This document shows, piece by piece, positions 1 through 6,682 of a stretch of 10,077 bases of DNA. Made by a program: the position numbers and the translations under genes. The DNA is from Isohypsibius dastychi (taxonomy: Eukaryota > Tardigrada > Eutardigrada > Parachela > Isohypsibiidae). How positions within the stretch are numbered: the stretch's first letter is position 1; each line of letters begins with the position of its first letter. The stretch is from contig JAQIWT010001625.1 in NCBI GenBank assembly GCA_034696485.1, positions 1 to 10,077 on the forward strand, in the 5' to 3' direction. A model generated the notes under the pieces. It had not been told where the DNA came from, ran no database searches, and saw nothing but the letters and a program-made list of their open reading frames with translations.

Positions 1-140
1 CCGACGCAACTATCTTGCCGAGTTGCCCGGCAAGTTAGTTGCTAGTTGCGCGCAACTATCTTGCCGGCTACAAGCGCAATCCCCCCACTATCTTGCCGGA
101 CTGCGCAACTAACTTGCCGAGCGGCGCAACGATCTTGCCG
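1..140. repeat. Cluster of 15-bp dyad motif (left copy)
   Basis: Copies of GCAACTATCTTGCCG or close variants start at 6, 52, 105 and 126, with a truncated copy at 87-98 and an inverted copy at 28-42. Variation is concentrated in the centre (CTATC, CTAAC, CGATC). Each unit is itself an imperfect dyad, GCAA-N5-TTGC. Most neighbouring starts are 21-24 bp apart. Positions 43-58 form a perfect 16-bp palindrome, TAGTTGCGCGCAACTA. The cluster reaches the first base of the window and may continue leftward. The function is unknown: satellite-like DNA, the end of a non-autonomous element, or a protein-binding array are all possible. The 141-376 spacer between this and the next cluster holds no gene I can support, only a small hairpin (GAACAA, 5-nt loop, TTGTTC) at 185-201. 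Confidence 0.85.
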
Positions 141-376
141 AGGAACACATGATTCTGCTGATGAGCAGATCTAGCAAGAAAACAGAACAACTTATTTGTT
201 CGAGTATTTATTGACAACTGACAGTTTCCATTAAGATGATTTCAAATGATTTTTTTCGGTGGTTGATCAGCACTGTTTTTTATTGCAAGGGCCAAACTCG
301 CATCCAACTAGGATTAATCCAGTAAAATTGAAGCATTTTAATGTCAAACAAATTCAAATTGGAGGCTCTGCAGCGC

Positions 377-487
377 GCAACTATCTTGCCGAAATACGCG
401 CAACCAACTTGCCGACGCAACTATCTTGCCGAGATGCCCGGCAAGTTAGTTGCTAGTTGCGCGCAACTATCTTGCCGGCTACAGGCG
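377..487. repeat. Cluster of 15-bp dyad motif (right copy) with 76-bp duplicated block
   Basis: The same 15-bp unit occurs at 377-391, 400-414 (GCAACCAACTTGCCG), 417-431 and 463-477, with an inverted copy at 439-453 and the 16-bp palindrome again at 454-469. Positions 412-487 repeat positions 1-76 in the same orientation with only two mismatches, so this block was copied as a unit or belongs to a larger repeat. Short open frames across the region come from the repeat and are not treated as genes. Confidence 0.85.
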
Positions 488-1010
488 CTCAGCGTGTATC
501 CGCATTCCTGCACTTGGCAGAATCTAGCTAGTACACTTGAATATTAGAGTACTTGGATGATGAGTCATTTCCAAGTATGTAGAATTTCTGTAGTTCTATG
601 TGAAGGAGGTCGACATTAATCCGCTACACCTTCGGTGATTCCGCTAGATATCAACGTACATCAGCTCAATATTGATTCAAGGGCAACCGGTCTGTTTATC
701 CGTACCCGTAAACACACTTCAGAATGCTACAACTTCGCGTGGGCGTGTTTCATCCGTCAATTTTTTCCTGTATGTTCAGTACACCGATGAACTGACGTAT
801 TCAAAGTCTTCGTTTAGCTACATACAGCATAGAAAGGTTGGCTTTGTATCGCAAGTGGAGAGCTGAAAAGGTGCTGCCGGTTAGCGATTGCGCAAACAAT
901 GGTCTATCGTTTCACTTCGATTAGAGCGAAAAACGCGTTTCAATGCTTGAAATAGGAAGGCTGGACACTTTCATTTTCTGCGTCGCCGCATTATTTTACA
1001 ACAAAATCAT
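488..1010. other. No gene recognised
   Basis: About 520 bases with no supported gene. A 64-codon open frame at 672-866 on the plus strand has no recognisable domain, no promoter-like sequence nearby and no splice context, and is probably chance. I saw no tRNA-like or rRNA-like sequence. Confidence 0.4.
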
Positions 1011-1069
1011 TACGAGGTGAAATTCCATTTGTGGCAGGCCAGCAAACAATGTGGCAGACCAAATGCGGC
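1011..1069 (+). repeat. Left arm of a 59-bp inverted repeat pair
   Basis: This arm matches the reverse complement of 1695-1753 at 56 of 59 positions. The similarity fades on both sides. The arms enclose about 625 bp. This could be the terminal inverted repeats of a small DNA transposon, or two insertions of one dispersed repeat in opposite orientation. No clear target-site duplication is visible just outside the arms, which favours the second reading or an eroded element. Confidence 0.8.
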
Positions 1070-1207
1070 TAGCTGGCATCTTAGCGTGCCCGCATAGAGA
1101 ATAGCAACTGTATTCGGCTATAAGTGTATGTAGACTTGTAAACGCGGTAATTTTTATTGCAGTAGAGGAGCTCGGGATAAAACTCAAAATTGTAAAATTT
1201 AATCACA

Positions 1208-1520
1208 ATGGCTAAAAACAAAATCACAGTAAAGAAAAGATCACAGAAGATCGCTCCTGACTCGGTCATTTCTTCTTATTTCTCGAGGATCGACGAACGT
1301 TGGATGCAGGTATTTCTTCAGCGGTCTCCAGCTGCGTAGATTTAGCTGCTTTTGGTCTTAGCAGCTCGTCCAACTTTCATGGTGTTGTTTACGACAGCAT
1401 GCATTGCTTGCTCCATCGAGGTCAGGCTGGGGGAATCAATCCAGAATCATCAAAAGATCCATCGTAGAGCAAAGTGACCATGACGAAAGTCCAAAAAAAC
1501 TAACTAATATGAAAATTTGA
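1208..1520 (+). CDS. Possible two-exon small basic protein, unrecognised
   Basis: Exon 1 (1208-1309, 34 codons) begins with ATG in a good context (ACAATGG) and encodes a Lys/Arg-rich start, MAKNKITVKKRSQKIAPDSV. It ends at CAG followed by GTATTT. A 52-nt intron (1310-1361, ending TCTTAG) would join in phase 0 to exon 2 (1362-1520), giving 86 residues. The intron length fits the better-supported genes here. A tandem TAGCAG at 1359-1364 offers an alternative acceptor 3 nt downstream in the same frame. Without splicing the frame stops at 1337-1339. I recognise no domain, and the exon 2 translation is not convincing; exon 1 could join another exon. No nearby poly(A) signal is obvious. The candidate lies wholly inside the 1011/1753 inverted repeat pair. 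Confidence 0.3.
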
Positions 1521-1551
1521 CTTTATACGCTCTATTATTATTTGATAGCTA

Positions 1552-1628
1552 CACTTCGTTCAGTGATTTACTGGAAAACTCTCGTAGACTTAACATGAGA
1601 GTTTTCCAGTAAATTTCTTAACGGAGTG
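1552..1628. mobile_element. 77-bp foldback element flanked by TA (miniature Tc1/mariner-like)
   Basis: Two 32-bp arms, 1552-1583 and 1597-1628, are inverted copies with four mismatched positions; the inner 18 bp (1566-1583 with 1597-1614) pair perfectly. The loop is 13 nt (1584-1596). Each end reads CACT(T/C)CGTT inward and abuts a TA dinucleotide (1550-1551 and 1629-1630), the target-site duplication expected of Tc1/mariner-type transposition. There is no coding capacity, so it would be a non-autonomous miniature element. A plain hairpin with chance TA flanks is the alternative; copies elsewhere in the genome would decide. Confidence 0.6.
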
Positions 1629-1694
1629 TATAACAAAGGCCCGCTTCTCGTAATCGGTTAACCGGATTTGATTGCCATTTGATTGTTTTAGTTT

Positions 1695-1753
1695 GCCGCA
1701 TTTGGTCTGCCACATTGTTTGCAGGCCTGCCACAAATGGAATTATACCTCGTA
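1695..1753 (-). repeat. Right arm of the 59-bp inverted repeat pair
   Basis: This is the reverse complement partner of 1011-1069, with three mismatches. It lies about 65 bp beyond the foldback element. A minus-strand open frame overlaps it (1618-1923), but it runs through repeat sequence and is not called as a gene. Confidence 0.8.
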
Positions 1754-2401
1754 CATTTGTTCACCTGATTAGCGAATGCACGAAACTCTGTGAAAATCTG
1801 GCTTATATTTTCATTGTCTGGAAGATTAAACAAACGAAGGGAAATGAAAGAATACAATATAAAACAATATATTTCAAAGAAACAGTTGTACTCGCCCCCT
1901 AAGCCAGACTTGGACCTAATCACAGACAGGCATTTTTAGCCATTTACCTGAGTATGAGTTTGACCCAGGAATCAGGCAGTTCTCCCATGGTCCAGTAACT
2001 CGGTTCATAGAGAAAGCTCGCCACTCATCAAAGGAGGCGAAGTTTTACAATCGGCCAGGAAAAGGTTAAAAAACCCTTCTTTCGGAACAGGTCATGCTTA
2101 TCCCTTTTTAAGTCACCACCTTCGGTGTTGTATAAGGATGACAGTCTATATCTTCTGTTCATCCCGTTCCGCGAGAAAAATGTTCCAACGCGCCCCACAT
2201 TTTTGTCATGATTTTCATCACATTTTTGTCCCTTTCGTATTTTACTGTCCAAATTTGGGAAATATCTTCCAGAGCCGATGTCAGATTGCACGCGTAATAA
2301 TTCTTGACTCACACATGTCATCTTGGCCCATCAAAACCCTCGCTCGATCTCAGCGAAAATTTTCTGGCTGCGCTGATGAAAAACTTCGTTCCGGCACCAG
2401 C
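1754..2401. other. No supported gene; ambiguous open frames on both strands
   Basis: A plus-strand frame is open from about 1961 to 2410 but has its first ATG only at 2138. A minus-strand frame at 2028-2321 (97 residues, rich in Arg, Lys and Asp) overlaps it. Neither has a recognisable domain, a promoter or a convincing splice site, and at most one could be real. The minus-strand frame has the more natural protein composition and could be a decayed exon. Confidence 0.3.
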
Positions 2402-2407
2402 TTTATT
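2402..2407 (-). terminator. Poly(A) signal AATAAA for the 10-Cys gene
   Basis: TTTATT on the plus strand reads AATAAA on the minus strand. It lies about 150 nt downstream of the stop at 2556-2558, a plausible 3' UTR length. It is the nearest canonical hexamer I found. Confidence 0.45.
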
Positions 2408-2555
2408 TGATTTTTCGATCGCTGTGTTCATTTATGTACTTTTTACGGCTCTGTAAATTTGCATTGCTGCAATGACCACAAAGCTTCAAAACTTTTGACC
2501 TCGATCAAAGTTCGAAAAGAATAACAACAGTTTATACGGTTATTTCGTTGTCAAC

Positions 2556-2894
2556 TTAAGAGGTTGAATCCATGTTGCACTGTGCTGTGACATCCCTCCC
2601 GGTTGGCAAATGCCAGATGGCATTACATCCTCCGCAATAATTAGCGCAACAAGTTGCAGTCTCAAAAGCGGGGCAGGAAGCAGTCATACAAGGGTCGGCA
2701 AAACAATTGACTGTCTCTTCTGGTCCACATGATGGTCCGCAGCTTCTAACAGGGCTTGGGCGTAGCTCTAGAAAAGTGCAATTATGGATAACGCCGTAAT
2801 TTCAAGCAACTCATAACTTACGTGGCCCGGCACCTAGGGTCAGCCCTACTAGGAATGCCACAATAAAAACACTCAACTGGAGAAAGGTCCTCAT
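2556..2894 (-). CDS. Small secreted 10-cysteine protein (two exons, 94 aa)
   Basis: Exon 1 (2822-2894) starts with ATG and encodes a signal peptide: MRTFLQLSV, then a hydrophobic core to about residue 20, with likely cleavage after Ala22. A 54-nt intron (2768-2821) has donor GTAAGT and acceptor TTTTCTAG, and the phase-1 join is exact. Exon 2 (2556-2767) completes 94 residues and ends in TAA. The mature part has ten cysteines at 34, 38, 46, 51, 56, 64, 65, 69, 72 and 88, enough for five disulfides. The core ADPCMTASCP and NYCGGCNA matches a pattern I recall from secreted cysteine-rich proteins of many invertebrates (DPC..ASCPA, then YCGGCNA.F); this is from memory, not a search. No catalytic residues are evident. 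It is probably extracellular and its function is unknown. It has its own TATA box and poly(A) signal. Confidence 0.88.
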
Positions 2895-2979
2895 TGTTGC
2901 TTGGTGTACAGTAAAACAAAATCTATGCGCTTCGATCAAACACCGAGATTGTTGTAAGTGATGAAATAGAATTTTACGA

Positions 2980-2985
2980 TTTATA
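2980..2985 (-). promoter_or_regulatory. TATA box of the 10-Cys gene
   Basis: TTTATA on the plus strand reads TATAAA on the minus strand, 86-91 nt upstream of the ATG. Transcription would start about 25-30 nt further on, near 2950, leaving a 5' UTR of about 55 nt. Confidence 0.55.
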
Positions 2986-3382
2986 TTGCTTATTGCGATA
3001 AGCTGTTTCAAGTCCTGGTTAGTCGCAGGAACGAGTAGCCACTTCAAAATAGAGCATCTGTGTGCTCAGCTCTTTCCAGTCGTTAAGAAGCATCAATTCT
3101 GTCCGGGTCGATTTGATTGCGCACTCACGCGGCACGTATGAACTTCTTAAAAGCATGTATCTGCGTGGAAAATGCTGGTGAATTTTAGTCCTGCAGTGTT
3201 GCTCCCATCGTTCGGCCTTACCGATGTGCGCACGAGAAATCCTGAGTGTCAGTTGAGTGCAGGCTTCTTCAGCTCACTTTATTGAAATTGATGACACTGG
3301 TTTCTTGCCGGAACACTCATGGAACAGAAGCAAGAGAGGTTCTGGTTATTTTTGAAATCAGTCTGCTGGGCCAGGTCCCATT
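2986..3382. other. No gene recognised
   Basis: Upstream flank of the 10-Cys gene. A 45-codon minus-strand frame (3019-3156) with an ATG is the only coding hint and is too short to support. No repeats or RNA genes were seen. Confidence 0.3.
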
Positions 3383-3388
3383 TTTATT
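3383..3388 (-). terminator. Possible poly(A) signal for the 3403-3669 frame
   Basis: TTTATT on the plus strand gives AATAAA on the minus strand, 15-20 nt beyond the TAA stop of the 3403-3669 frame. A second AATAAA (3402-3407) overlaps that stop. Short 3' UTRs like this are usual in compact animal genomes. The call depends on the neighbouring frame being real. Confidence 0.3.
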
Positions 3389-3402
3389 GCACTGACTCGT
3401 TT

Positions 3403-3669
3403 TTATTCCACCACCTTGCTATACTTGTCGTAGAATGAGCTGATAAAAGAAGCGTAACAGTCGACAAGTTGAAAATCACGTATACGTGCATACAATTCAT
3501 CTAAAGGAAATCGAACAAACAAATGTTGAAATGAAAGACTGGCATGGTCAGGCGAGACTAATGTGGCCGTAATTTTACGCCACCGGGTATGGCTTCTATT
3601 CAGCGTAAACTCGGCTATCATAAGTGTCCATTCGGTTTTCATTCCGCATCTGCCCGAGCATTTGAACAC
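3403..3669 (-). CDS. Possible terminal exon or small gene, unrecognised (88 aa)
   Basis: An open frame on the minus strand from ATG at 3667-3669 to TAA at 3403-3405. The carboxyl half has a natural composition with aromatic and acidic residues (IRDFQLVDCYASFISSFYDK). There is no signal peptide, membrane segment or domain I recognise. The main support is the pair of AATAAA hexamers at and just after the stop. It could be the last exon of a longer gene whose upstream exons I cannot place, or a decayed fragment. Plus-strand frames at 3563-3831 overlap it and look no better. Confidence 0.3.
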   Translation of the reverse strand: MFKCSGRCGMKTEWTLMIAEFTLNRSHTRWRKITATLVSPDHASLSFQHLFVRFPLDELYARIRDFQLVDCYASFISSFYDKYSKVVE

Positions 3670-3809
3670 TCAAAACACAAACAACATTTGTCTGCCTTTC
3701 GGAAGCTTGACCATTTCTGGACCCTGTTGCACGGAATATGGCAGCTTGCTTTTGCCGTTTGCTTCTTTAGTTGGATCCGGCGAAAAACTAGTTTACTGCA
3801 GCATGTTAG

Positions 3810-4225
3810 TCAGGATATCATAAATCCATAAAGCTTTCAGAAGACTTTCGTTGGTCTGAGGGATATGGTGGTTTTGAGAAATCAGTAAAGACTATACTAG
3901 AACAAAAGTCAGATACAGAAATTGAAAGCCTAATGAAAGAACAAAAAAATCAGATATTCAGCCAGCAAGTGGAAGATTGATAATCAATGGATGAGTCATA
4001 CGTAGAAGACTAAGCCATAGTTTGGCGTACATTTAGCTTTGATCGGTAATTCGAGGCAGTGGAATTGCTAAAGAAAATTGAATCGTTCGGCTGGTCCATC
4101 CGACTGAATGTTATTTCTTGATTTTGGATATGTTTCGAGTGACCTCAAAGGAACCAGAGACCAACCAATGTCGGCCGATCTGCAGATGGGCCGTTGTTTT
4201 CAAGATGCTAGCAGTAGATCAAGTG
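3810..4225 (+). pseudogene. Coding-like fragments in shifting frames, unrecognised
   Basis: Three successive plus-strand stretches read like protein but lie in different frames. 3810-3980 includes FRWSEGYGGFEKSVKTILEQ and a charged helical tail ending at TGA. About 4050-4120 includes EAVELLKKIESFGW before a stop. About 4125-4225 includes ILDMFRVTSKEPETNQ before TAG. Stops and frame changes between them, and no clear splice pairs, suggest a decayed gene, though unrecognised introns remain possible. CTTTCAG at 3834-3840 could be an acceptor for the first piece. No family can be named. Confidence 0.25.
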
Positions 4226-4688
4226 TAGTACAGTAGTTCCGGTTCCTTTTACTTTCTTGTGTGCCAAGGGTGCTTCAACTTCTTCTAGCTTCGAATTGTC
4301 GACGAAAGTGAAAAGCCCGTCGTGATAAAGTTGGTTGGCTGTTTTTGTAGTCGAAGAATGTGGCAATTAGGATTTAGTGTGATCGCACTCACAAAACCGA
4401 CCGCCACATAACATTGAAGTGCGATCGGACGTGATAAGCGCCGTCGAAGCATTGAGGCTGGTTTTTGAATTTTGAAGCTTTAGCTTCGGGGTAGCAGCTC
4501 GGCAATCTTGATCACAATAACCACAAAAACAAAATCTAGAGCGTTAACACACGGTATTTCACAAGACACATAACCAGCTTGCTCTTTGTTATCCTTCTCT
4601 TATGACACGGTTCCCATTGTTTAAAACTTGAAAGGCGAAGATCAACGGAAAATCTCTTGCTGTGTTTAAACCTTCACCAAAGTCACAG
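4226..4688. other. Upstream flank with small inverted repeats, no gene seen
   Basis: Two small dyads occur: GATCGCACT (4381-4389) with AGTGCGATC (4418-4426), a perfect 9-bp inverted pair 28 nt apart; and GAAGCT-TT-AGCTTC (4474-4487), a tight hairpin. They lie 200-310 bp upstream of the next TATA box and could be regulatory, but nothing shows it. No coding signal is supported here. Confidence 0.3.
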
Positions 4689-4695
4689 TATAAAA
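4689..4695 (+). promoter_or_regulatory. TATA box of the 8-Cys gene
   Basis: TATAAAA lies 87-93 nt upstream of the ATG at 4782, almost the same spacing as in the 10-Cys gene. The start site would be near 4715-4720. It also shows that the earlier in-frame ATG at 4662 lies upstream of transcription and is not the start. Confidence 0.7.
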
Positions 4696-4781
4696 ATCTT
4701 GCAACCAACTTTCTAGTACGCTCATTTTGCTCTGCTATTTCTTACTTATCCTTATTCAACCTTATCGCCTACTGCCTCGAA

Positions 4782-5057
4782 ATGTCTGCTCGCATCATGG
4801 TGTCTTTTGTGCTGGCATTTGTGGTCCTATCTGCATTTTTCGCTGGAAGCAATGCCATTGGTTCGAGAAGTCGGGCGATGATTCAGTCCACCAGCGAGTG
4901 CCCGGATACGAGGCAGAAATTTCGGGGGATCAACTGTTCATGCATGCTCAAGGGACAAGATTGTGAGGGTAACCTGGTCTGCAACTCACGTGGAAAATGC
5001 GCATGCCCAACTGGTGGAGCCTTCACTGTGCTTAATGGAGCATGTATTGCGCTATAG
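4782..5057 (+). CDS. Small secreted 8-cysteine protein (91 aa)
   Basis: A single exon of 91 residues. ATG 4782 is chosen because the frame's earlier ATG (4662) precedes the TATA box, and because 4782 places a signal peptide at the very start: MSARIM, then the hydrophobic run VSFVLAFVVLSAFFAG, with likely cleavage after Ala25. The mature part has eight cysteines at 40, 52, 54, 61, 67, 73, 75 and 88 (C-x11-C-x-C-x6-C-x5-C-x5-C-x-C-x12-C). The segment DCEGNLVCNSRGKCACP recalls EB-module or EGF-like spacing, but I cannot assign a family. It is probably secreted and held by four disulfides. A role in cuticle, defence or matrix would be a guess. Transcription is independent of its neighbours. Confidence 0.85.
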   Translation: MSARIMVSFVLAFVVLSAFFAGSNAIGSRSRAMIQSTSECPDTRQKFRGINCSCMLKGQDCEGNLVCNSRGKCACPTGGAFTVLNGACIAL

Positions 5058-5273
5058 GGGACAATCTTAATCAAAGACGGCTTTGAATGACAGCCTTTAC
5101 TCAACTCAATCGCAGTCCCATTTTTTCAATCTTTGTATTTCTTTACAGTTTTGTAGAAATATGCCGATCACGAAATTTTTATTTGCACAAATTATCTCTT
5201 CGTGATGAAGTCGTCAAAGCCGATTCAACAACTGTATTTTTGCAACATGGGTGTATCCGATTCTATTGACTGG

Positions 5274-5279
5274 ATTAAA
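5274..5279 (+). terminator. Poly(A) signal ATTAAA of the 8-Cys gene
   Basis: ATTAAA lies about 220 nt after the stop of the 8-Cys gene. It overlaps the stop codon (5275-5277 on the minus strand) of the degenerate gene that converges from the right, so the two transcription units meet end to end here. Confidence 0.45.
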
Positions 5280-6238
5280 ACAAAATCGAGTCGCCGTTTT
5301 CTGGGGCGGAAAACTGGAGACACTTGACGACATTTTTGACCGGGTGATCTTTTTCCGGATCTGCACACCGTATTCCGCATCATCGTTCTGTTGAACTCAT
5401 ACATACCTGTATATCTTTGAGGGTAACTGCATCGAGTCGGTGGAGTGATTCAATCGGGCTCTAGTACAGAGCATTGATCAACAGATTTTTGTGGGTCAGA
5501 CCGCAAAATTTTTGCCCTTCGCGAGTTGGCACTGCAATTTCAAGCAACTCAATGTCTCAGGGCAATACTTATGCCAGTCTCCGTTAGGCTCTCCATCGGC
5601 GACTGGGATGTTGGAAAAAACGCAGTTGATCTTTATAAGGCGAAGACACAATTCGACTCTTTGCAACTATGTCTCCAATCAACTCGTCTTCCGAAAACTC
5701 TGTACGCCGAACAGCCACATCCTGCAGCCTCACCCCAACCGGCACTTTAGCGAGTTTTACGCGGTTATTAGGGTTCCATCTGACAGCAGGGTGCCGTATC
5801 AAAACGACCATATAGGGGGCGAAGACTTCAGCCTGGTTTTCATTGATCTGTGCGTGATCGAGTACGGGTGAATCAATTTCGCTTTCGCGACGATCATTTG
5901 GGCCGCCTGGCAGAATCTGCAGACTTGATGCAAAAACAAGAATGCTATGGATCCTGGGTAGATGGTGGTTTTGGCGTGAGGATCGTAGTCTCGAATGAAA
6001 TAGACAACGTGAGTGAATGCATTCGTCAGGTAAGATGGATCCATCAAACCAGCCATGGACTCTGGGCTAAGTGGTCATGAGGGAGGTTACGTATGTCGTA
6101 AACATCCTGGTTGATTTCTGATCACAAGAAATCCTGCATCACCCACGCTGGTTTAGACTGGTAGTTCCCTGGGTGGATGCAGTCCGTGATCTTTGTGAGA
6201 ACAACGAACGCGACGGTGGTCAAGAATACAACAGTCAT
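5275..6238 (-). pseudogene. Degenerate gene for a secreted protein, unrecognised (about 320 codons)
   Basis: Read on the minus strand, ATG 6236-6238 opens a signal peptide, MTVVFLTTVAFVVLTKITDC, followed by IHPGNYQSKPAW. Protein-like sequence then continues to TAA at 5275-5277, but only by crossing stops and changing frame. In-frame stops are TGA 6122-6124, TGA 6044-6046, TAG 5461-5463 and TGA 5380-5382. Frame changes fall near 6056, between about 5950 and 5895, at the A6 run 5615-5620 and at 5505-5513. Recognisable pieces include SYLTNAFTHVVYFIRDYDPH, VRRTEFSEDELIGDIVAKSR, ADGEPNGDWHKYCPETLSC and SPIESLHRLDAVTLKDIQ. I do not recognise a family. It is probably a decayed secreted-protein gene; some breaks could be base-calling errors or missed introns. 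Competing plus-strand frames (5491-5871, 5850-6080, 6173-6406) look like antisense shadows. Confidence 0.5.
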
Positions 6239-6682
6239 TTTTCGTCGATCTTCGTCGTGGACTCTAATGAAAACCTCCGATCACTGAAAATGGACTTGTC
6301 TCCTGAAAGCGTTTCAATCCGACATTATCTCAAAAGCAGGAAAGCTTCGATGACCGACATACAACATGGTGATAAAGTCATTGTTTGTAATATGAAACGG
6401 CCTTGAAAAATATGGAACGGTTTAATCGGTGAAATGAAAATTGGGGGAATACGAATATTCAGTCGGTAATTCAAGAAACTGACAAATAAATGATCGATTT
6501 TTCTTCGCAGATTTTTTCCCGGATTTTTTATTGAATCTTGAGGAATCATAATGTTTGCGATTCTATGTGATTCGTTTCTGATTTTTTTGGATCTTGGTTT
6601 CCGATCTTTCGGAAGATGCATAGTAAGGTATTCGCGGTGGTTTTCAGCTCCAGAACCATTTTTATTGTTACTTATTTCGTAG
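6239..6682. other. T-rich stretch before the zinc-finger locus; 5' end of that gene not resolved
   Basis: AATAAA occurs at 6485-6490, about 80 nt after the end of a plus-strand open frame (6173-6406); this is the best argument that the plus frame might be real. A possible first coding exon for the zinc-finger gene is 6551-6622 (24 codons from ATG), joined in phase 0 over a 60-nt intron (GTAAGG ... TTTCGTAG) to 6683. Its translation (MFAILCDSFLIFLDLG) is hydrophobic and unlike the start of a DNA-binding protein, so it may instead be intron or UTR sequence. Confidence 0.3.

Noticed and set aside
1-480. CRISPR-like array of 15-mers
   Set aside because: Units occur in both orientations, spacers are short and irregular, units vary in the centre, and the surrounding genes are animal-type.
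259-547. Two overlapping plus-strand open frames
   Set aside because: They run through the dyad repeat cluster and translate the repeat itself.
672-866. 64-codon plus-strand open frame
   Set aside because: No domain, promoter, splice or poly(A) support; its length is expected by chance.
1081-1269. Hydrophobic minus-strand open frame opposite the 1208-1309 candidate exon
   Set aside because: It looks like the antisense of AT-rich sequence; the plus-strand reading has the better start and splice context.
1961-2410. Long plus-strand open frame and the overlapping minus-strand frame 2028-2321
   Set aside because: The plus frame lacks an ATG in its first half and has odd composition; neither has a recognisable domain. 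Kept only as ambiguous.
3019-3156. 45-codon minus-strand frame with ATG
   Set aside because: Too short and without splice or signal support; it lies just upstream of the 10-Cys gene's TATA box.
271-3390. Recurrent TTTTTATTGCA at about 271, 1151 and 3381
   Set aside because: The three copies share no longer flanking similarity and are expected by chance in T-rich DNA.
5281-5420. Weak resemblance on the minus strand to the QQ(D/N)..P / LNP(I/V)E motifs of Tc1/mariner transposases
   Set aside because: Spacing and most residues do not fit, and another minus-strand frame through the same bases reads far better as the end of the degenerate secreted-protein gene.
5491-6406. Plus-strand open frames (5491-5871, 5850-6080, 6173-6406)
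   Set aside because: They oppose the minus-strand degenerate gene, which has a clear signal peptide. An AATAAA at 6485 and a CAG/GTAAGA donor-like site at 6029 are the only arguments for them, and the exon phases do not join.
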